A DNA stretch of 64,000 bases. It comes from CAVORD01 sp963698535. Lineage in GTDB: Bacteria > Bacteroidota > Bacteroidia > Bacteroidales > VadinHA17. The stretch lies in the NCBI GenBank assembly GCA_963698535.1, contig CAVORD010000001.1, forward strand, positions 248,001 to 312,000, read 5' to 3'. The position numbers and the translations under genes were made by a program. Shown piece by piece: positions 1-9,513 of this stretch (position 1 is the first letter of the stretch; each line of letters starts with the position of its first letter). The notes under the pieces are model-generated. The model was not told where the DNA came from and searched no databases. It worked only from the letters and a program-made list of their open reading frames with translations.

Positions 1-48
1 TTATTTCATTGAATTCCGGTTATTACGGTATTCTAATTTAAACAACAG

Positions 49-2169
49 ATGAAAAGTATTATCTCTACCATAATCTTAATATTTAGTTTCATTTTTTCTG
101 TCGCTGCACAACAATCATCTCTTTCGGGTTATGTACGTGACAATAACAGTAACCCTGTCCCTGGTGCCAGTGTGATACTCAATGGTTCAACAGGTGCCGC
201 CACCGACGCATCAGGATATTTTTCCGTTAATAAACTTAAAGCAGGAACTTATGAGGTAATTGTAAGTTTTACCGGATTTGGTTCCTTTACAGATAAGATA
301 ACAATAGCCGAAGGAGACAATGACCTTGATTTTCAGATAACCCCTTCGGTAATAGATATAAACCAGGTGGTTGTTACAGCTACCCGTTCCGGAGTACCAC
401 TCCGAAAAGTACCCATTCATACTCAGGTAGTTTTTGGAGAGGAGCTGCGTAAAACAGATTCCAAATCGTTGGCCGACGTTCTGACAAACTATTTTCCCGG
501 TATTGACTTCAAAAATGGAATGTCGTATGCAGGCGGCCCACAGATAGTTATGAACGGACTGTCAGCAAAGTATATTCTAATACTTGTTGATGGTGAAAGA
601 CTGAGCTCCGGTGATGTAAAGGAGTCGGTCGACTTTAACAGGATCAACACGGAGAATATCGAGAGGGTTGAGATAGTAAGAGGTGCAGCCAGTTCTTTAT
701 ACGGAACCGATGCTATTGGTGGTGTTATTAACATTATTACAAAAACCTCAGTAGAGGATGCGGAAGGATCATTCGGGATAAGATCTTCTGATTATCAGGA
801 GACACGAATGTCAGGAGATCTGGGACTGAACTTTGGAAAAGTCAGTTCAAGGTCATCTTTTATCTATAATTCAATGGGCGGTTACGACCTCCAGCCGGAT
901 GTGGCCGGACTGACGATTGAGCCGACAAAAAGCTTTAACTTCAATCAGAAACTGAGGTACAGTGCCTCAGAAAATTTAAATATTTCCGGTGATCTTTCCA
1001 TTTTCAACAGGGAGGATGATACTGAGATCCCCGGATCGCTCGATCGTAAGTACGATGATTTTACATGGAAGCTGGGAGCCGACTACAGGTTAGGAACTAA
1101 AAGCAGGCTGTCGCTGGCCTGGAATTCCGACAGGTATCGGTCGTACCGGATCGAAGAGACAACAAGGGAGCAGCTAAACCATTATGACAAGACCTTTAAC
1201 AGTCTTCGTCTTCAGGGGAATGTTAGGTTGTGGGATGCCAATAATCTGGTAGCAGGTGTCGAATATAATGGAGAGGAATTATTCTCAGCCAATACCCTCG
1301 ATACTGCAAAAAGTGCAAGTGCTGTTATAGGTTTTGTTCAGGATGTATGGGATATACTTCCAAATCTGACATTCGTAGCCGGTGGCAGGGTCACCTCACA
1401 CAGTGAGTACGGAATGAATACAACATATCAGGCCGCCCTTAACTACCGTCCGGGTAACTTCAGCATCAGGACCTCTTATGGGACAGGTTTCAGGGCTCCA
1501 ACTCTTAAAGAGCTTTATATGAATTTCAAAATTCCCGGAGCTCCAATAAGAATAATTGGAAATCCTGATCTTGAACCTGAAAAATCAACGTACTACAGTG
1601 CTTCGGTTGAGTATACCAATTCAAAGTTCAACAGTTCCGTACTTGTACAGTACAATGAGCTGGAGAGCACTATCACAGAACTATTTATGGGTGGATTCCC
1701 GATGATATACCAGTATCAGAATGTAGAAGGTGTAAAAATCCTTAATACCGACCTTCTGATTAACTACCGGATAATACCGCAGCTACTGGTTTCAGGGGGT
1801 TATACACTTACACTGCCTGCCGACTCAGCCAGCGAAGCATCGCAAAACAGGGTTGATGCCAGAAAGCATTCAGCAGTCTTTAATATTGAGTATTCGAGAA
1901 TTACTGGAAAGTACCGTCCGGTTATTTCATTGCAGACCAAATATTACGGAAGCAACACTATTACCTGGACCGATGAGTTGTCAGGGCAGGACAGCGAGGT
2001 TGATCTTACAGATTATTTTAATCTTAAGCTTACAACCCTGCATCGTATAAACAATATGTTCACAATCACTCTGGGTATAGATAATGTTCTTGATTTTACC
2101 GATCCGACATACTTTAATTCACTTTCGCCGGGTCGAAGATTCTTTGCAGGTGTTCGGTTCGATTTTTAA
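49..2169 (+). CDS. TonB-dependent outer-membrane receptor
   Basis: This is an outer-membrane active-transport receptor for a scarce ligand such as a siderophore, haem, vitamin or metal complex. A signal peptide (about residues 1-20, ending SVAAQ) is followed by a carboxypeptidase-regulatory-like domain (about 22-100, with GYVRD and GASV), as is usual in Bacteroidota receptors. A plug domain (about 110-235) shows the DGERLSSG and RGAASSLYGTDAIGGVINI patterns. The remaining 450 residues are a beta-barrel ending in aromatic Phe (RFDF), the signal for BAM insertion. At 706 residues it is the size of vitamin/metal/siderophore (BtuB/CirA-like) receptors, not the roughly 1000-residue SusC glycan class, and no susD follows. 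The ligand cannot be told from sequence. A strong terminator follows, so it appears to end its transcription unit. Confidence 0.9.
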   Translation: MKSIISTIILIFSFIFSVAAQQSSLSGYVRDNNSNPVPGASVILNGSTGAATDASGYFSVNKLKAGTYEVIVSFTGFGSFTDKITIAEGDNDLDFQITPSVIDINQVVVTATRSGVPLRKVPIHTQVVFGEELRKTDSKSLADVLTNYFPGIDFKNGMSYAGGPQIVMNGLSAKYILILVDGERLSSGDVKESVDFNRINTENIERVEIVRGAASSLYGTDAIGGVINIITKTSVEDAEGSFGIRSSDYQETRMSGDLGLNFGKVSSRSSFIYNSMGGYDLQPDVAGLTIEPTKSFNFNQKLRYSASENLNISGDLSIFNREDDTEIPGSLDRKYDDFTWKLGADYRLGTKSRLSLAWNSDRYRSYRIEETTREQLNHYDKTFNSLRLQGNVRLWDANNLVAGVEYNGEELFSANTLDTAKSASAVIGFVQDVWDILPNLTFVAGGRVTSHSEYGMNTTYQAALNYRPGNFSIRTSYGTGFRAPTLKELYMNFKIPGAPIRIIGNPDLEPEKSTYYSASVEYTNSKFNSSVLVQYNELESTITELFMGGFPMIYQYQNVEGVKILNTDLLINYRIIPQLLVSGGYTLTLPADSASEASQNRVDARKHSAVFNIEYSRITGKYRPVISLQTKYYGSNTITWTDELSGQDSEVDLTDYFNLKLTTLHRINNMFTITLGIDNVLDFTDPTYFNSLSPGRRFFAGVRFDF

Positions 2170-2233
2170 CATCTTGGGGAATGGGGGAATTGCCAGTGGG
2201 TAGGATAGGAAATGTGTAATATCCTCCAGTTAA

Positions 2234-2267
2234 GCGGCCTCGCAATTATGCGGGGCCGCCCTTTTTT
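2234..2267 (+). terminator. Rho-independent terminator after the TonB receptor
   Basis: A GC-rich hairpin has outer arms GCGGCC (2234-2239) and GGCCGC (2254-2259), an inner CGCA/TGCG extension and a loop of about four bases. A C-plus-T run follows (2260-2267). It sits about 65 bases after the receptor stop codon. Confidence 0.8.
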
Positions 2268-2424
2268 CTGCTGTCAGCAAAGATTCTCTTAAACATAAAA
2301 AAATATATTTGAAACGGGAGAGATGGAATGGATTATTGATTAATTTTAATTCAATTCCACCGGGGTGACCTGTGAGACGAGCAGGTGGGAGAAACCCTAA
2401 CTAATCATTTAAATTCTCATTTGT

Positions 2425-3462
2425 ATGAAAAGAAAGTGCCTTACAGCAGCTCTCCTGCTATATGCAGGTCTGTTGTTTTCACAAACCAATGTTAAGATCA
2501 ATATTGAAAGGAGTGAAAAGATAATCGGTGCAATTGCCAATATTGTGGTTTCCGTCGACGGAGAAGAGATTGGGAAATTAAAAAACGGTGGAAGCCTGAC
2601 ATGGGAAACTGAATGGCCTGCTGATTCACTTCTTTTGATTAAAGTTGTAAGTGGCATAAACAGAAGGGAGATGACCGTTAAGATCCTTGAAAATGAGTGT
2701 TTCCTGGAGACAGGACTGGCAGGTGCCGGAATTTTTTTAAATATGAAATCGGGTGTCTCGATTGCAGAGGGTAAGAGCGGCTATTCCGGTGCCAAACTGG
2801 GTAAGAAAGATGGGTCCATTTCATATACTGCCGTCACAACACTTGAATCCGATACAATACGAAAGGCCTGGATCGAAAAGGGTGGTAAGATACTGAGCCG
2901 CTCTGTCGGACTCGCCGTATCTCTTACCAGCTATAAGGCCGATGGGATTAGTATGAAAGGTGGCGGTTTCTCGGAGAATTATTCAGTGACCTATCTGAAT
3001 TTTAACGTTCCCAAGCAGGAACCGGGCCGTCAAAAGTGGAACAGTTTTATTTATGGATACGCATATAGCGCTGCCATTTATGCAAATAATACTACTGTCG
3101 AAATGCCACCGCTGGAACCTATGACTTTTGAAACGATGTCGATGAGTATGCTGTTATCGATAAACACGGGTTACACTTATGGGATAGGTAAGTTCAAGAC
3201 TGAAAATAAATGGAAGGGTGTGGCATTTGATTTTACGTACAGGCCTTCCATCGGACTGAATTATTCGGAAGGAGACGGAAATTTTTCATTCAACCCTCTT
3301 GGCCTCGGACTCGACATAAATTTCAACTCTTTTTCCTCAAATGCCGCAAAACTGGCCCCAAAGGCACAGTCGAAATTTTCATTCTTCATGTTACCCCCAT
3401 TAGGAGATAAACCATTTTTTGTAACCTTCGGTTATGGCCTTACCTGGTACAGAAAGCGTTAA
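2425..3462 (+). CDS. secreted protein of unknown family
   Basis: I do not recognise this 345-residue protein. A typical signal peptide (about residues 1-19, MKRKCLTAALLLYAGLLFSQ) predicts export to the periplasm or cell surface. The middle is rich in short glycine/serine-containing beta-strand-like segments. The C-terminal third alternates hydrophobic and polar residues (for example NTGYTYGIGKF and FVTFGYGLTWYRKR), as in small outer-membrane barrels, but the last residue is Arg rather than an aromatic, so a barrel is only a possibility. It has its own 255-base upstream gap containing a terminator and does not look operonic with its neighbours. Confidence 0.6.
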   Translation: MKRKCLTAALLLYAGLLFSQTNVKINIERSEKIIGAIANIVVSVDGEEIGKLKNGGSLTWETEWPADSLLLIKVVSGINRREMTVKILENECFLETGLAGAGIFLNMKSGVSIAEGKSGYSGAKLGKKDGSISYTAVTTLESDTIRKAWIEKGGKILSRSVGLAVSLTSYKADGISMKGGGFSENYSVTYLNFNVPKQEPGRQKWNSFIYGYAYSAAIYANNTTVEMPPLEPMTFETMSMSMLLSINTGYTYGIGKFKTENKWKGVAFDFTYRPSIGLNYSEGDGNFSFNPLGLGLDINFNSFSSNAAKLAPKAQSKFSFFMLPPLGDKPFFVTFGYGLTWYRKR

Positions 3463-3499
3463 TCAAATATTTTCTGTTGCGGCGATTTCAAGACCATGG

Positions 3500-3531
3500 T
3501 TGTCATGATTCAATAGCATTGAGTATCTTTG
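3500..3531 (+). promoter_or_regulatory. Bacteroidota-type promoter of arginine deiminase gene
   Basis: A TTG at 3500-3502 (-33 region) and TATCTTTG at 3524-3531 (consensus TAnnTTTG, -7 region) are 21 bases apart, which fits the sigma-ABfr promoter pattern of Bacteroidota. It lies 26 bases before the arginine deiminase start codon. Confidence 0.6.
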
Positions 3532-3557
3532 TGCCCTCAATTCTAATGTTAAGATAA

Positions 3558-4802
3558 ATGGGTGCAATTATCAATAATGGAATATTTTCAGAAACAGATG
3601 TTCTGGAATCAGTGATACTACATACTCCCGGCAGGGAGGTTGAGAACATGACTCCTGAGAATGCTGAGAGAGCCCTTTATAGCGATATCCTTAATCTTCA
3701 GGTGGCACTTGAAGAGTACAATCAGTTTAGCGGGGTACTCCGCAAAGTATGTAAGGTGTACGAGGTAAAGGATCTTCTTACCGATATTCTTAAGATAGAA
3801 AGCGTTAGGACCAAACTTATTACAGATGCATGTACACCCTTCATGGATCAGGGTATTTGCCGTTATATGAATGACCTTCCGGTTGAATCACTTGTAGCGC
3901 AGATGATAGAAGGTGTACCTATAAGCCGCGATAATCTCACCCGGTTCCTTAGCAACAAGAGATTTTCGATCCCGCCGCTGCATAATTTCTTTTTCACACG
4001 CGACTCATCTGTCTCACTTCACGATTCTGTTCTTATTTCGGCTATGGCCAGCAGGGTAAGAGAAAGAGAAGCACGCATTATGGAGGCCATCTTCACCTGG
4101 CATCCCGTAATGAAAAGGTCAGTAATTAAACTTAATGGAACAGAAGGAGCAAGGAGTACCTTCGAAGGTGGTGATATTATTGTCGCTTCAGAAAATACAG
4201 TTATAGTAGGCTTAGGCTCCAGAACCAATAGCAGAGGGATAGACTTCCTGATAGAGATGTTCCGCCACAGGACAGGCAGATACAATATTCTCGTTCAGGA
4301 GCTGCCTGAGGCAGGAGAGTCTTTTATCCATCTCGACATGGTCTTCACATTCCTAAGCAAAGAGGAGTGTATGATCTACCCCCCGGTAATTCTGGATAAT
4401 AACAGATACCGCACAATTAAGATAACCATCGATAACGGAAAAGTCTCAATATCTGAGGAAAACGGACTTCTCGGTGCTTTGAAGTCTGAAGGAATGGATA
4501 TGAAACCAGTTTATTGCGGAGGTACCACCGATCCATGGATACAGGAGAGAGAACAGTGGCACAGCGGTACAAATTTCTTCGCCTTTGCACCCGGCAAGGT
4601 TATTGGATATGGGAGAAATGTATATACTATTGAGGAGCTTGCCAGGTCGGGCTACGAAATAATTACTGCCGAAGCCGTAGTATCAGGTGAGGTACATCCC
4701 GATAATTACAAAAAGTGCGTTGTCACCATCGAGGGATCGGAACTTGCCAGGGGTGGAGGTGGAGCGCGATGCATGACAATGCCTGTCAGTAGAAAATCAT
4801 AA
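3558..4802 (+). CDS. arcA: arginine deiminase
   Basis: The enzyme hydrolyses L-arginine to citrulline and ammonia in the cytoplasm, the first step of the arginine dihydrolase pathway, used for energy or acid stress. The 414-residue length is normal for the family. Characteristic guanidino-group-modifying motifs are present in order: HTPGREVENM near residue 22, FTRDSS at about 146, FEGGD at about 203, HLDM (catalytic His) at about 258, and GGGGARCM with the nucleophilic cysteine at residue 405. No ornithine transcarbamylase, carbamate kinase or arginine/ornithine antiporter is next to it, so the pathway, if complete, is split in the genome. It has its own promoter and appears monocistronic. 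Confidence 0.93.
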   Translation: MGAIINNGIFSETDVLESVILHTPGREVENMTPENAERALYSDILNLQVALEEYNQFSGVLRKVCKVYEVKDLLTDILKIESVRTKLITDACTPFMDQGICRYMNDLPVESLVAQMIEGVPISRDNLTRFLSNKRFSIPPLHNFFFTRDSSVSLHDSVLISAMASRVREREARIMEAIFTWHPVMKRSVIKLNGTEGARSTFEGGDIIVASENTVIVGLGSRTNSRGIDFLIEMFRHRTGRYNILVQELPEAGESFIHLDMVFTFLSKEECMIYPPVILDNNRYRTIKITIDNGKVSISEENGLLGALKSEGMDMKPVYCGGTTDPWIQEREQWHSGTNFFAFAPGKVIGYGRNVYTIEELARSGYEIITAEAVVSGEVHPDNYKKCVVTIEGSELARGGGGARCMTMPVSRKS

Positions 4803-4821
4803 CTTTTTTTCAGACTCCTGC

Positions 4822-4850
4822 TTGCTATATAAAAATATTATTTAACTTTG
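4822..4850 (+). promoter_or_regulatory. Bacteroidota-type promoter upstream of the membrane protein/regulator pair
   Basis: TTG at 4822-4824 and TAACTTTG at 4843-4850 (TAnnTTTG) are separated by 18 bases, about 30 bases before the start codon at 4882. Confidence 0.5.
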
Positions 4851-4881
4851 AAAAACAAAGTACTATAGTAAATAGAGCAAT

Positions 4882-5487
4882 ATGAAAAATAGTGATGACA
4901 TAAGAATAATAAGGGAGATAATGGAGAAATCGTCCCGGTTTATCTCACTGAGCGGATTGTCCGGAGTAGGAGCCGGCGTGATAGCACTGCTTGGTGCCGG
5001 TGCTGCCTGGTTGATCCTTAATGGTTATCTCTTTGTATCGGATGGAATGGAACAGAGTGGATACACTGGGTTTACGGTTATACTGGCGGCCCTTGCACTG
5101 ATTATTCTGGTCTCTGCGGTATCTGTTGCTTTCTTCTTTTCGTTCCGGAAATCCAAAAAACTTGCCACCCCTTTCTGGACCCCTGTAACAACTATGATGC
5201 TGGTCCATCTCTCCGTTCCGCTCGCAGCCGGAGGGCTTTTCTCGATGATCCTTATATATAATGGTATAGTATGGCTGATCCCGCCTGTTATGCTTATATT
5301 TTACGGACTGGCACTGGTAAGTGCCGGGAAATATACATTCAGCGAAATTAACCTTCTTGGCCTTTCCGAAGTTGTAACCGGACTTATTGCATGTCTGTTC
5401 CCGGGATATGGACTCTGGTTCTGGACCTTTGGATTTGGTGTACTGCATATAGTTTATGGTGTTATAATGCATCTAAGGTACAGGTGA
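4882..5487 (+). CDS. small integral membrane protein
   Basis: This is a 201-residue protein with about six hydrophobic segments (around residues 24-45, 62-88, 101-125, 130-150, 155-173 and 177-196) and a short charged cytoplasmic N-terminus. No catalytic motif is visible. Its stop codon overlaps the start of a winged-helix regulator by one base (TGATG), and creD follows. Membrane protein, small MarR/ArsR-like regulator and creD occur together in other Bacteroidota, so a role in envelope stress sensing is plausible but inferred only from this neighbourhood. Confidence 0.65.
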   Translation: MKNSDDIRIIREIMEKSSRFISLSGLSGVGAGVIALLGAGAAWLILNGYLFVSDGMEQSGYTGFTVILAALALIILVSAVSVAFFFSFRKSKKLATPFWTPVTTMMLVHLSVPLAAGGLFSMILIYNGIVWLIPPVMLIFYGLALVSAGKYTFSEINLLGLSEVVTGLIACLFPGYGLWFWTFGFGVLHIVYGVIMHLRYR

Positions 5488-5795
5488 TGAAAAATCCTAT
5501 AGGTAATCTGAATAAACTTTTTGATCACCGCATCAGGCTTGGGATAATGTCGGCATTGGTTGTAAATGAATCAGTCGATTTTATTACTCTGCGTGACCTT
5601 TTACAGGTTACCGATGGTAATATTGCGAGCCACCTTAAGACATTGGAGGAAAGTGGCACACTGACAGTAACGAAAGAGTTCGTAGGAAAAAAACCAAAAA
5701 CCTCATACTCAATAACCGACATGGGACGACAGCTGTTTCATGAGCACCTAAAGGCCCTTGAGAGTATTCTTAATCAGGGACTTGGCATGAAGTGA
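5487..5795 (+). CDS. winged-helix transcriptional regulator (ArsR/MarR-like)
   Basis: A 102-residue DNA-binding protein. I chose the ATG at 5487 because it overlaps the preceding stop by one base and gives the expected short N-terminus (MKNPIGNLNKLFDHRIR). The frame is open further upstream, but that would run through the coding end of the previous gene. The motif LLQVTDGNIASHLKTLEESG (about residues 31-50) is the recognition-helix region of the winged-helix family that controls single-domain stress operons, followed by the wing (VGKKPKTSYSITDMGR). It probably regulates its own operon and the adjacent creD. Confidence 0.8.
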   Translation: MKNPIGNLNKLFDHRIRLGIMSALVVNESVDFITLRDLLQVTDGNIASHLKTLEESGTLTVTKEFVGKKPKTSYSITDMGRQLFHEHLKALESILNQGLGMK

Positions 5796-5810
5796 AGATT
5801 GAAGCATATT

Positions 5811-5894
5811 GATCCCATCCTGGGAGAGCCTGCAGTGACGTTCCGAAGTCACGTGAGTCGTGACGAAGGATGGTAACACCATCGGCAAGGTGGT
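5811..5894 (+). other. structured intergenic element before creD
   Basis: The 140-base gap before creD holds nested inverted repeats. CCATCC (5815-5820) pairs with GGATGG (5868-5873) and encloses GTGAC/GTCAC (5835-5839 and 5848-5852). A second hairpin pairs ACCA (5878-5881) with TGGT (5891-5894). It is more GC-rich than the surrounding spacers. It could be an mRNA leader structure or a copy of a dispersed repeat. I do not recognise a known riboswitch. Confidence 0.35.
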
Positions 5895-5935
5895 TAAAAG
5901 AATTAAAGAATAAATGTCCAATAAATAATTAAGAG

Positions 5936-7246
5936 ATGAAAATTGAAATTTCAGGTAACGGAAAACTCAACTGGAGCTTTACAGTAAAACTTATCATTCT
6001 TGCCTTCATGGCTTTGGTGCTGCTTATACCTCTTGAGATGATAAAGAGTGTGGTTCTTGAGCGACAGGCAAATTCTGAAGCTGTTACTGAGGAGATATCC
6101 TCTCAGTGGGGAGGGACCCAGGTAATTACCGGTCCGGTACTCAATATACCGCTGCGTGAAGTAAAGCGGACAAAAGATGGTGAGACGGTCTACTATACCG
6201 TTATGCACCTTATGCCTGAATTGAATTCTTCAGCCGGGAATATAAAGAGTCAAAAAAGGAGCTATGGTATTTATGAAACTGTAATTTATACTGCCGATCT
6301 GAATTCAAACGGGACTTTCCGTCCCGATCTCATGATTATTCCGGATGGTTTTGAACCACTGTATAAAGAGGCTTATGTAACAGTGGGAATTACCGATAAC
6401 AGAGGACTTAACGGAGCAGTGGAGTTTTCGGTAAACGACAAATCGCTGACCCCGATACCAGGAACAAAGGACAAGGATATTTCAACAAGTGGGGTGACAT
6501 TTATGGCGGGAGATATCGATTTCTCAGGATTGAATACTTTCGCCTTAAAATTTAAGATAAATGGTTCTGGAGGACTCTATTTTACTCCAACAGGTAAGGA
6601 GACCAATGTAGATATTGAGTCGGATTGGAACTCCCCCGGATTCAAAGGGAATTTTCTTCCCGGGAACAGAGAGATTAATGAAGATGGGTTTAGCGCCACC
6701 TGGACTGTTACTGATCTGAACCGCAACTTTCCGCAGTTCTGGACAGGCAATTCGCAAAATATAGAAAACGAGGCCTTTGGAGTAGAGATGATCCTTCCTG
6801 TCGATCATTATCTCAAGTCTCACAGGAGCGTCAGGTATGGTGTTCTGTTCATACTTCTTACATTCCTTGCACTGCTGTTTATTGAACTAATGACAGGTGC
6901 CAATATTCATCTTTTTCACTATCTTCTGGTTGCTCTCGGACTTGTTCTCTTCTTCTCGATACTTACCTCAGCAAGCGAACATATAGGTTTTGGGCCGGCC
7001 TACCTTATCTCGGCCGCGGCTATTACTGGATTGCTGGCGTTCTTCACGGCAAACCTTCTGAAGAGTTTCAGGCACACTGCAATCTTCATATTATTGCTGG
7101 TTTTGCTATATACCTTTATATATATACTCCTCAACCTTACAGATTATGCATTCCTGGCAGGGAATATCGGATTATTTATCTCGCTTCTTGCAATAATGTA
7201 TGCTTCCCTTAAGGTTAGATTTGAATCAAAAGAGGAGCAGGCATGA
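5936..7246 (+). CDS. creD: CreD-family inner membrane protein
   Basis: The 436 residues match the CreD (Cet) layout: one N-terminal transmembrane segment (about 17-37), a large periplasmic domain (about 40-295) and a C-terminal block of five or six membrane helices (about 300-425). The opening (KLIILAFMALVLLIPLEMIKSVVLERQ) and the phrase SSQWGGTQVITGPVLNIP are typical of the family. CreD is linked to envelope integrity and resistance to colicins and beta-lactams in enterobacteria, but its biochemical action is unknown. The regulator and membrane protein just upstream suggest it is induced with them. Confidence 0.88.
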   Translation: MKIEISGNGKLNWSFTVKLIILAFMALVLLIPLEMIKSVVLERQANSEAVTEEISSQWGGTQVITGPVLNIPLREVKRTKDGETVYYTVMHLMPELNSSAGNIKSQKRSYGIYETVIYTADLNSNGTFRPDLMIIPDGFEPLYKEAYVTVGITDNRGLNGAVEFSVNDKSLTPIPGTKDKDISTSGVTFMAGDIDFSGLNTFALKFKINGSGGLYFTPTGKETNVDIESDWNSPGFKGNFLPGNREINEDGFSATWTVTDLNRNFPQFWTGNSQNIENEAFGVEMILPVDHYLKSHRSVRYGVLFILLTFLALLFIELMTGANIHLFHYLLVALGLVLFFSILTSASEHIGFGPAYLISAAAITGLLAFFTANLLKSFRHTAIFILLLVLLYTFIYILLNLTDYAFLAGNIGLFISLLAIMYASLKVRFESKEEQA

Positions 7247-7268
7247 TCTGAAAAGTTTTTAAAATAAG

Positions 7269-7298
7269 GGCCCTGATTACGACAGGGCCTTTTTTTTA
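7269..7298 (+). terminator. Rho-independent terminator after creD
   Basis: GGCCCTG (7269-7275) and CAGGGCC (7283-7289) form a seven-base-pair stem with a seven-base loop, followed by about nine T residues. Confidence 0.85.
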
Positions 7299-7359
7299 GA
7301 ACCAAATCCAGGAAAGGTTGTTACTATTATTACTAATTTTGGTTCTCATATTCATTCCC

Positions 7360-8292
7360 ATGTCCGATTCTGTAATAAGTGTTAAAAATGTAAGCAAATC
7401 CTTTAAGGAGGTACATGCTGTAAAGGATGTATCGGTTGAGATAGGCAAAGGTGAGTTTGTGGCTTTGCTGGGACCCAACGGAGCGGGCAAGACAACCCTT
7501 GTTGAGATGATCGAGGGTATACAGAAGCCTGATAAGGGGTCAATTCTTATTAAGGGACTGCCATGGAAGAATAATTCAAACAAGCTGAACCGTTACCTGG
7601 GCATTTCACTTCAGGAAACGTGGTTCATTGAGAAACTGACGCTTTTTGAAACCCTTCGTATGTTCTCCTCCTTCTATGGCTTGGGGCGGGATCGGGCCGA
7701 AGAGATAATGGAGATGGTTGATCTTGGCGACAAGCGAAAAGCATACACCAAAAACCTTTCAGGGGGACAGAGACAAAGACTAGCTCTGGGTATTGCACTC
7801 CTGAACTCTCCGGAGATATTATTACTAGACGAGCCAACAACCGGTCTTGATCCAAATGCAAGAAGGGAGATATGGCAGATTTTGGAAAAGCTCAAGGCTG
7901 AGAAGGAGACATCCCTGATCCTTACAACCCATTATATGGAGGAGGCGCAGTTTCTGTGCGACCGTATTATTATAATCGACAACGGACGCATCCTGGCGAA
8001 AGGCACCCTGTCTGACCTGCTCGAAAGATGCGACGCCCGTGAGATCATAGAGTTTTCGGCACCTTTAAAGAGTATGGACAAGGTCCTCTCAATTGATGGT
8101 GTAAGGAGTCATAAAGAGAGCAGGGACGGTTCTTCAGTACGACTTGAAGTTGATGATATAACCGTTACATTACCCCTGCTGCTCGATTATTTTAAGAGCA
8201 TGAATATTCCTGTAGGCAGTCTTGAGTGCCGTAAATCCACGCTTGACGACCTTTTTGTTTCAATGACCGGAAGACATCTTTCTGACAAATGA
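7360..8292 (+). CDS. ABC transporter ATP-binding subunit
   Basis: A 310-residue cytoplasmic ATPase that would energise the permease encoded next to it. Motifs in order are Walker A GPNGAGKTT, a Q-loop (SLQETW), signature LSGGQRQR, Walker B LLLDEPTTGLD and the H-loop histidine (LTTHYMEE). This places it with the exporter ATPases of the DrrA/NatA (ABC-2) group. I start it at ATG 7360 (MSDSVISVKNVSK); an upstream TTG would add a hydrophobic stretch made from the terminator region and not seen in the family. The C-terminal 80 residues are the usual variable extension (ending FVSMTGRHLSDK). It overlaps the permease gene by four bases (ATGA), indicating translational coupling. The substrate is unknown, perhaps a drug, lipid or polysaccharide. 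Confidence 0.9.
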   Translation: MSDSVISVKNVSKSFKEVHAVKDVSVEIGKGEFVALLGPNGAGKTTLVEMIEGIQKPDKGSILIKGLPWKNNSNKLNRYLGISLQETWFIEKLTLFETLRMFSSFYGLGRDRAEEIMEMVDLGDKRKAYTKNLSGGQRQRLALGIALLNSPEILLLDEPTTGLDPNARREIWQILEKLKAEKETSLILTTHYMEEAQFLCDRIIIIDNGRILAKGTLSDLLERCDAREIIEFSAPLKSMDKVLSIDGVRSHKESRDGSSVRLEVDDITVTLPLLLDYFKSMNIPVGSLECRKSTLDDLFVSMTGRHLSDK

Positions 8293-9377
8293 AAAACCAC
8301 CCCTTCATACAACTCACGATTTCACATCTTAAGGAGTTCTTTCGCGAACCCGGAGCCGTTTTCTGGTCCTTCGGATTCCCTATACTAATGGCCGTCGGCC
8401 TGGGGATGGCCTTTGGAGGGAAGAAGGAGATGGTGCATGGAGTTGCTGCAATACACATGCCTGCAGGCGACTCTGCCACAGCAGCATCAAGACTTCCATT
8501 TTTCTATGAAGGAAGGGATACAGTCATTTCAATTCATTTCGAAACTCCGGGAGGTGGTGTGAAGTACATTTTTCACTACACTGGATGGGATGATGCCTCT
8601 CTTTTGATGAAAAGAGGAGAGATCAACTCAATTATCACTTTTGAGGAAGGGGGGCCTGTATTCAATTACGATCCTCTTAATCCGGAGGCAGAGCTTGTCC
8701 AGATACAGCTGTCAGGGTTCTTTAAAACCGGGGAGATATCGCAGGACCCTGGTTCGATACGTCCTCTTACCACAAAAGGGATGAGATACATCGATTTTTT
8801 TATACCAGGACTCCTTACACTGGGAATAATGATGTCGCTGATGTGGGGCGTAAGCTATTCTCTGATGGAAAAGAGGGCTAAGAAACTGCTCCGGAGGATG
8901 GTAGCCACCCCAATGCGCAAAACTCATTTTCTGATGGCATACTGGTCATCGAGATTGGTGCTCACTCTCTTCGACTCGATCGTCCTGCTTCTGTTTGCAT
9001 ACTTTTTCTTTGATATTATCATACAGGGAAGCCTGATTGCACTTATATTATTGCTTCTCTCAGGAAATGTTGCCTTCTTCGGCCTCTCAATACTTCTCTC
9101 CTCACGTACATCCAATATGCAGGTAGGCAATGGGATAATATCGTTCGTCACCACACCAATGATGATCCTTTCAGGAATATTTTTCAGCTATTCAGGTTTT
9201 CCCGACTGGGCGATAAAATTTATTAAAGTGCTGCCGTTAACAAAATTCACCGATGAGGCAAGGGCTATCATCAATGAAGGCGCCGGGCTCCTTGATGTGG
9301 CCGATGGTATCTTTGTACTGACACTTTTTGGTGTTATCTGTTTCATCGCCGGCCTAAAGATCTATAAGTGGTATTAG
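8289..9377 (+). CDS. ABC-2 type transporter permease
   Basis: A 362-residue membrane subunit. One N-terminal membrane segment (about 20-40, after FFREPGAVFWSFGFPI) is followed by an extracytoplasmic domain of about 130 residues and a C-terminal set of five helices (from about residue 173). This is the ABC-2 membrane pattern with the conserved ending KVLPLTKFTDEARAII. It partners the ATPase encoded immediately upstream. No accessory membrane-fusion gene is adjacent, so the exporter may act alone or as a homodimeric pair. Confidence 0.88.
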   Translation: MKNHPFIQLTISHLKEFFREPGAVFWSFGFPILMAVGLGMAFGGKKEMVHGVAAIHMPAGDSATAASRLPFFYEGRDTVISIHFETPGGGVKYIFHYTGWDDASLLMKRGEINSIITFEEGGPVFNYDPLNPEAELVQIQLSGFFKTGEISQDPGSIRPLTTKGMRYIDFFIPGLLTLGIMMSLMWGVSYSLMEKRAKKLLRRMVATPMRKTHFLMAYWSSRLVLTLFDSIVLLLFAYFFFDIIIQGSLIALILLLLSGNVAFFGLSILLSSRTSNMQVGNGIISFVTTPMMILSGIFFSYSGFPDWAIKFIKVLPLTKFTDEARAIINEGAGLLDVADGIFVLTLFGVICFIAGLKIYKWY

Positions 9378-9513
9378 TCACCAGCCGGATGTGCCGGAAT
9401 TCGTTGGGATCAAATTTGAACAGGAATCACTTAAAGCAGGTAAAAAGAGTACAGAAGTAACTTTTTAACACAAATTTCGCCCTGAATCAGGGCATAATCC
9501 AGCTATTTCCCCG

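Noticed and set aside
4945..5472. Antisense open frame of about 175 codons opposite the membrane protein
   Set aside because: Its composition (runs of charged and Gln/Ser residues) is that of a shadow frame, and the sense gene has clear membrane helices and operon linkage.
7318..7359. Upstream TTG start for the ABC ATPase
   Set aside because: It adds a leucine-rich stretch coded by spacer sequence just after the terminator; ATG 7360 gives a standard N-terminus.
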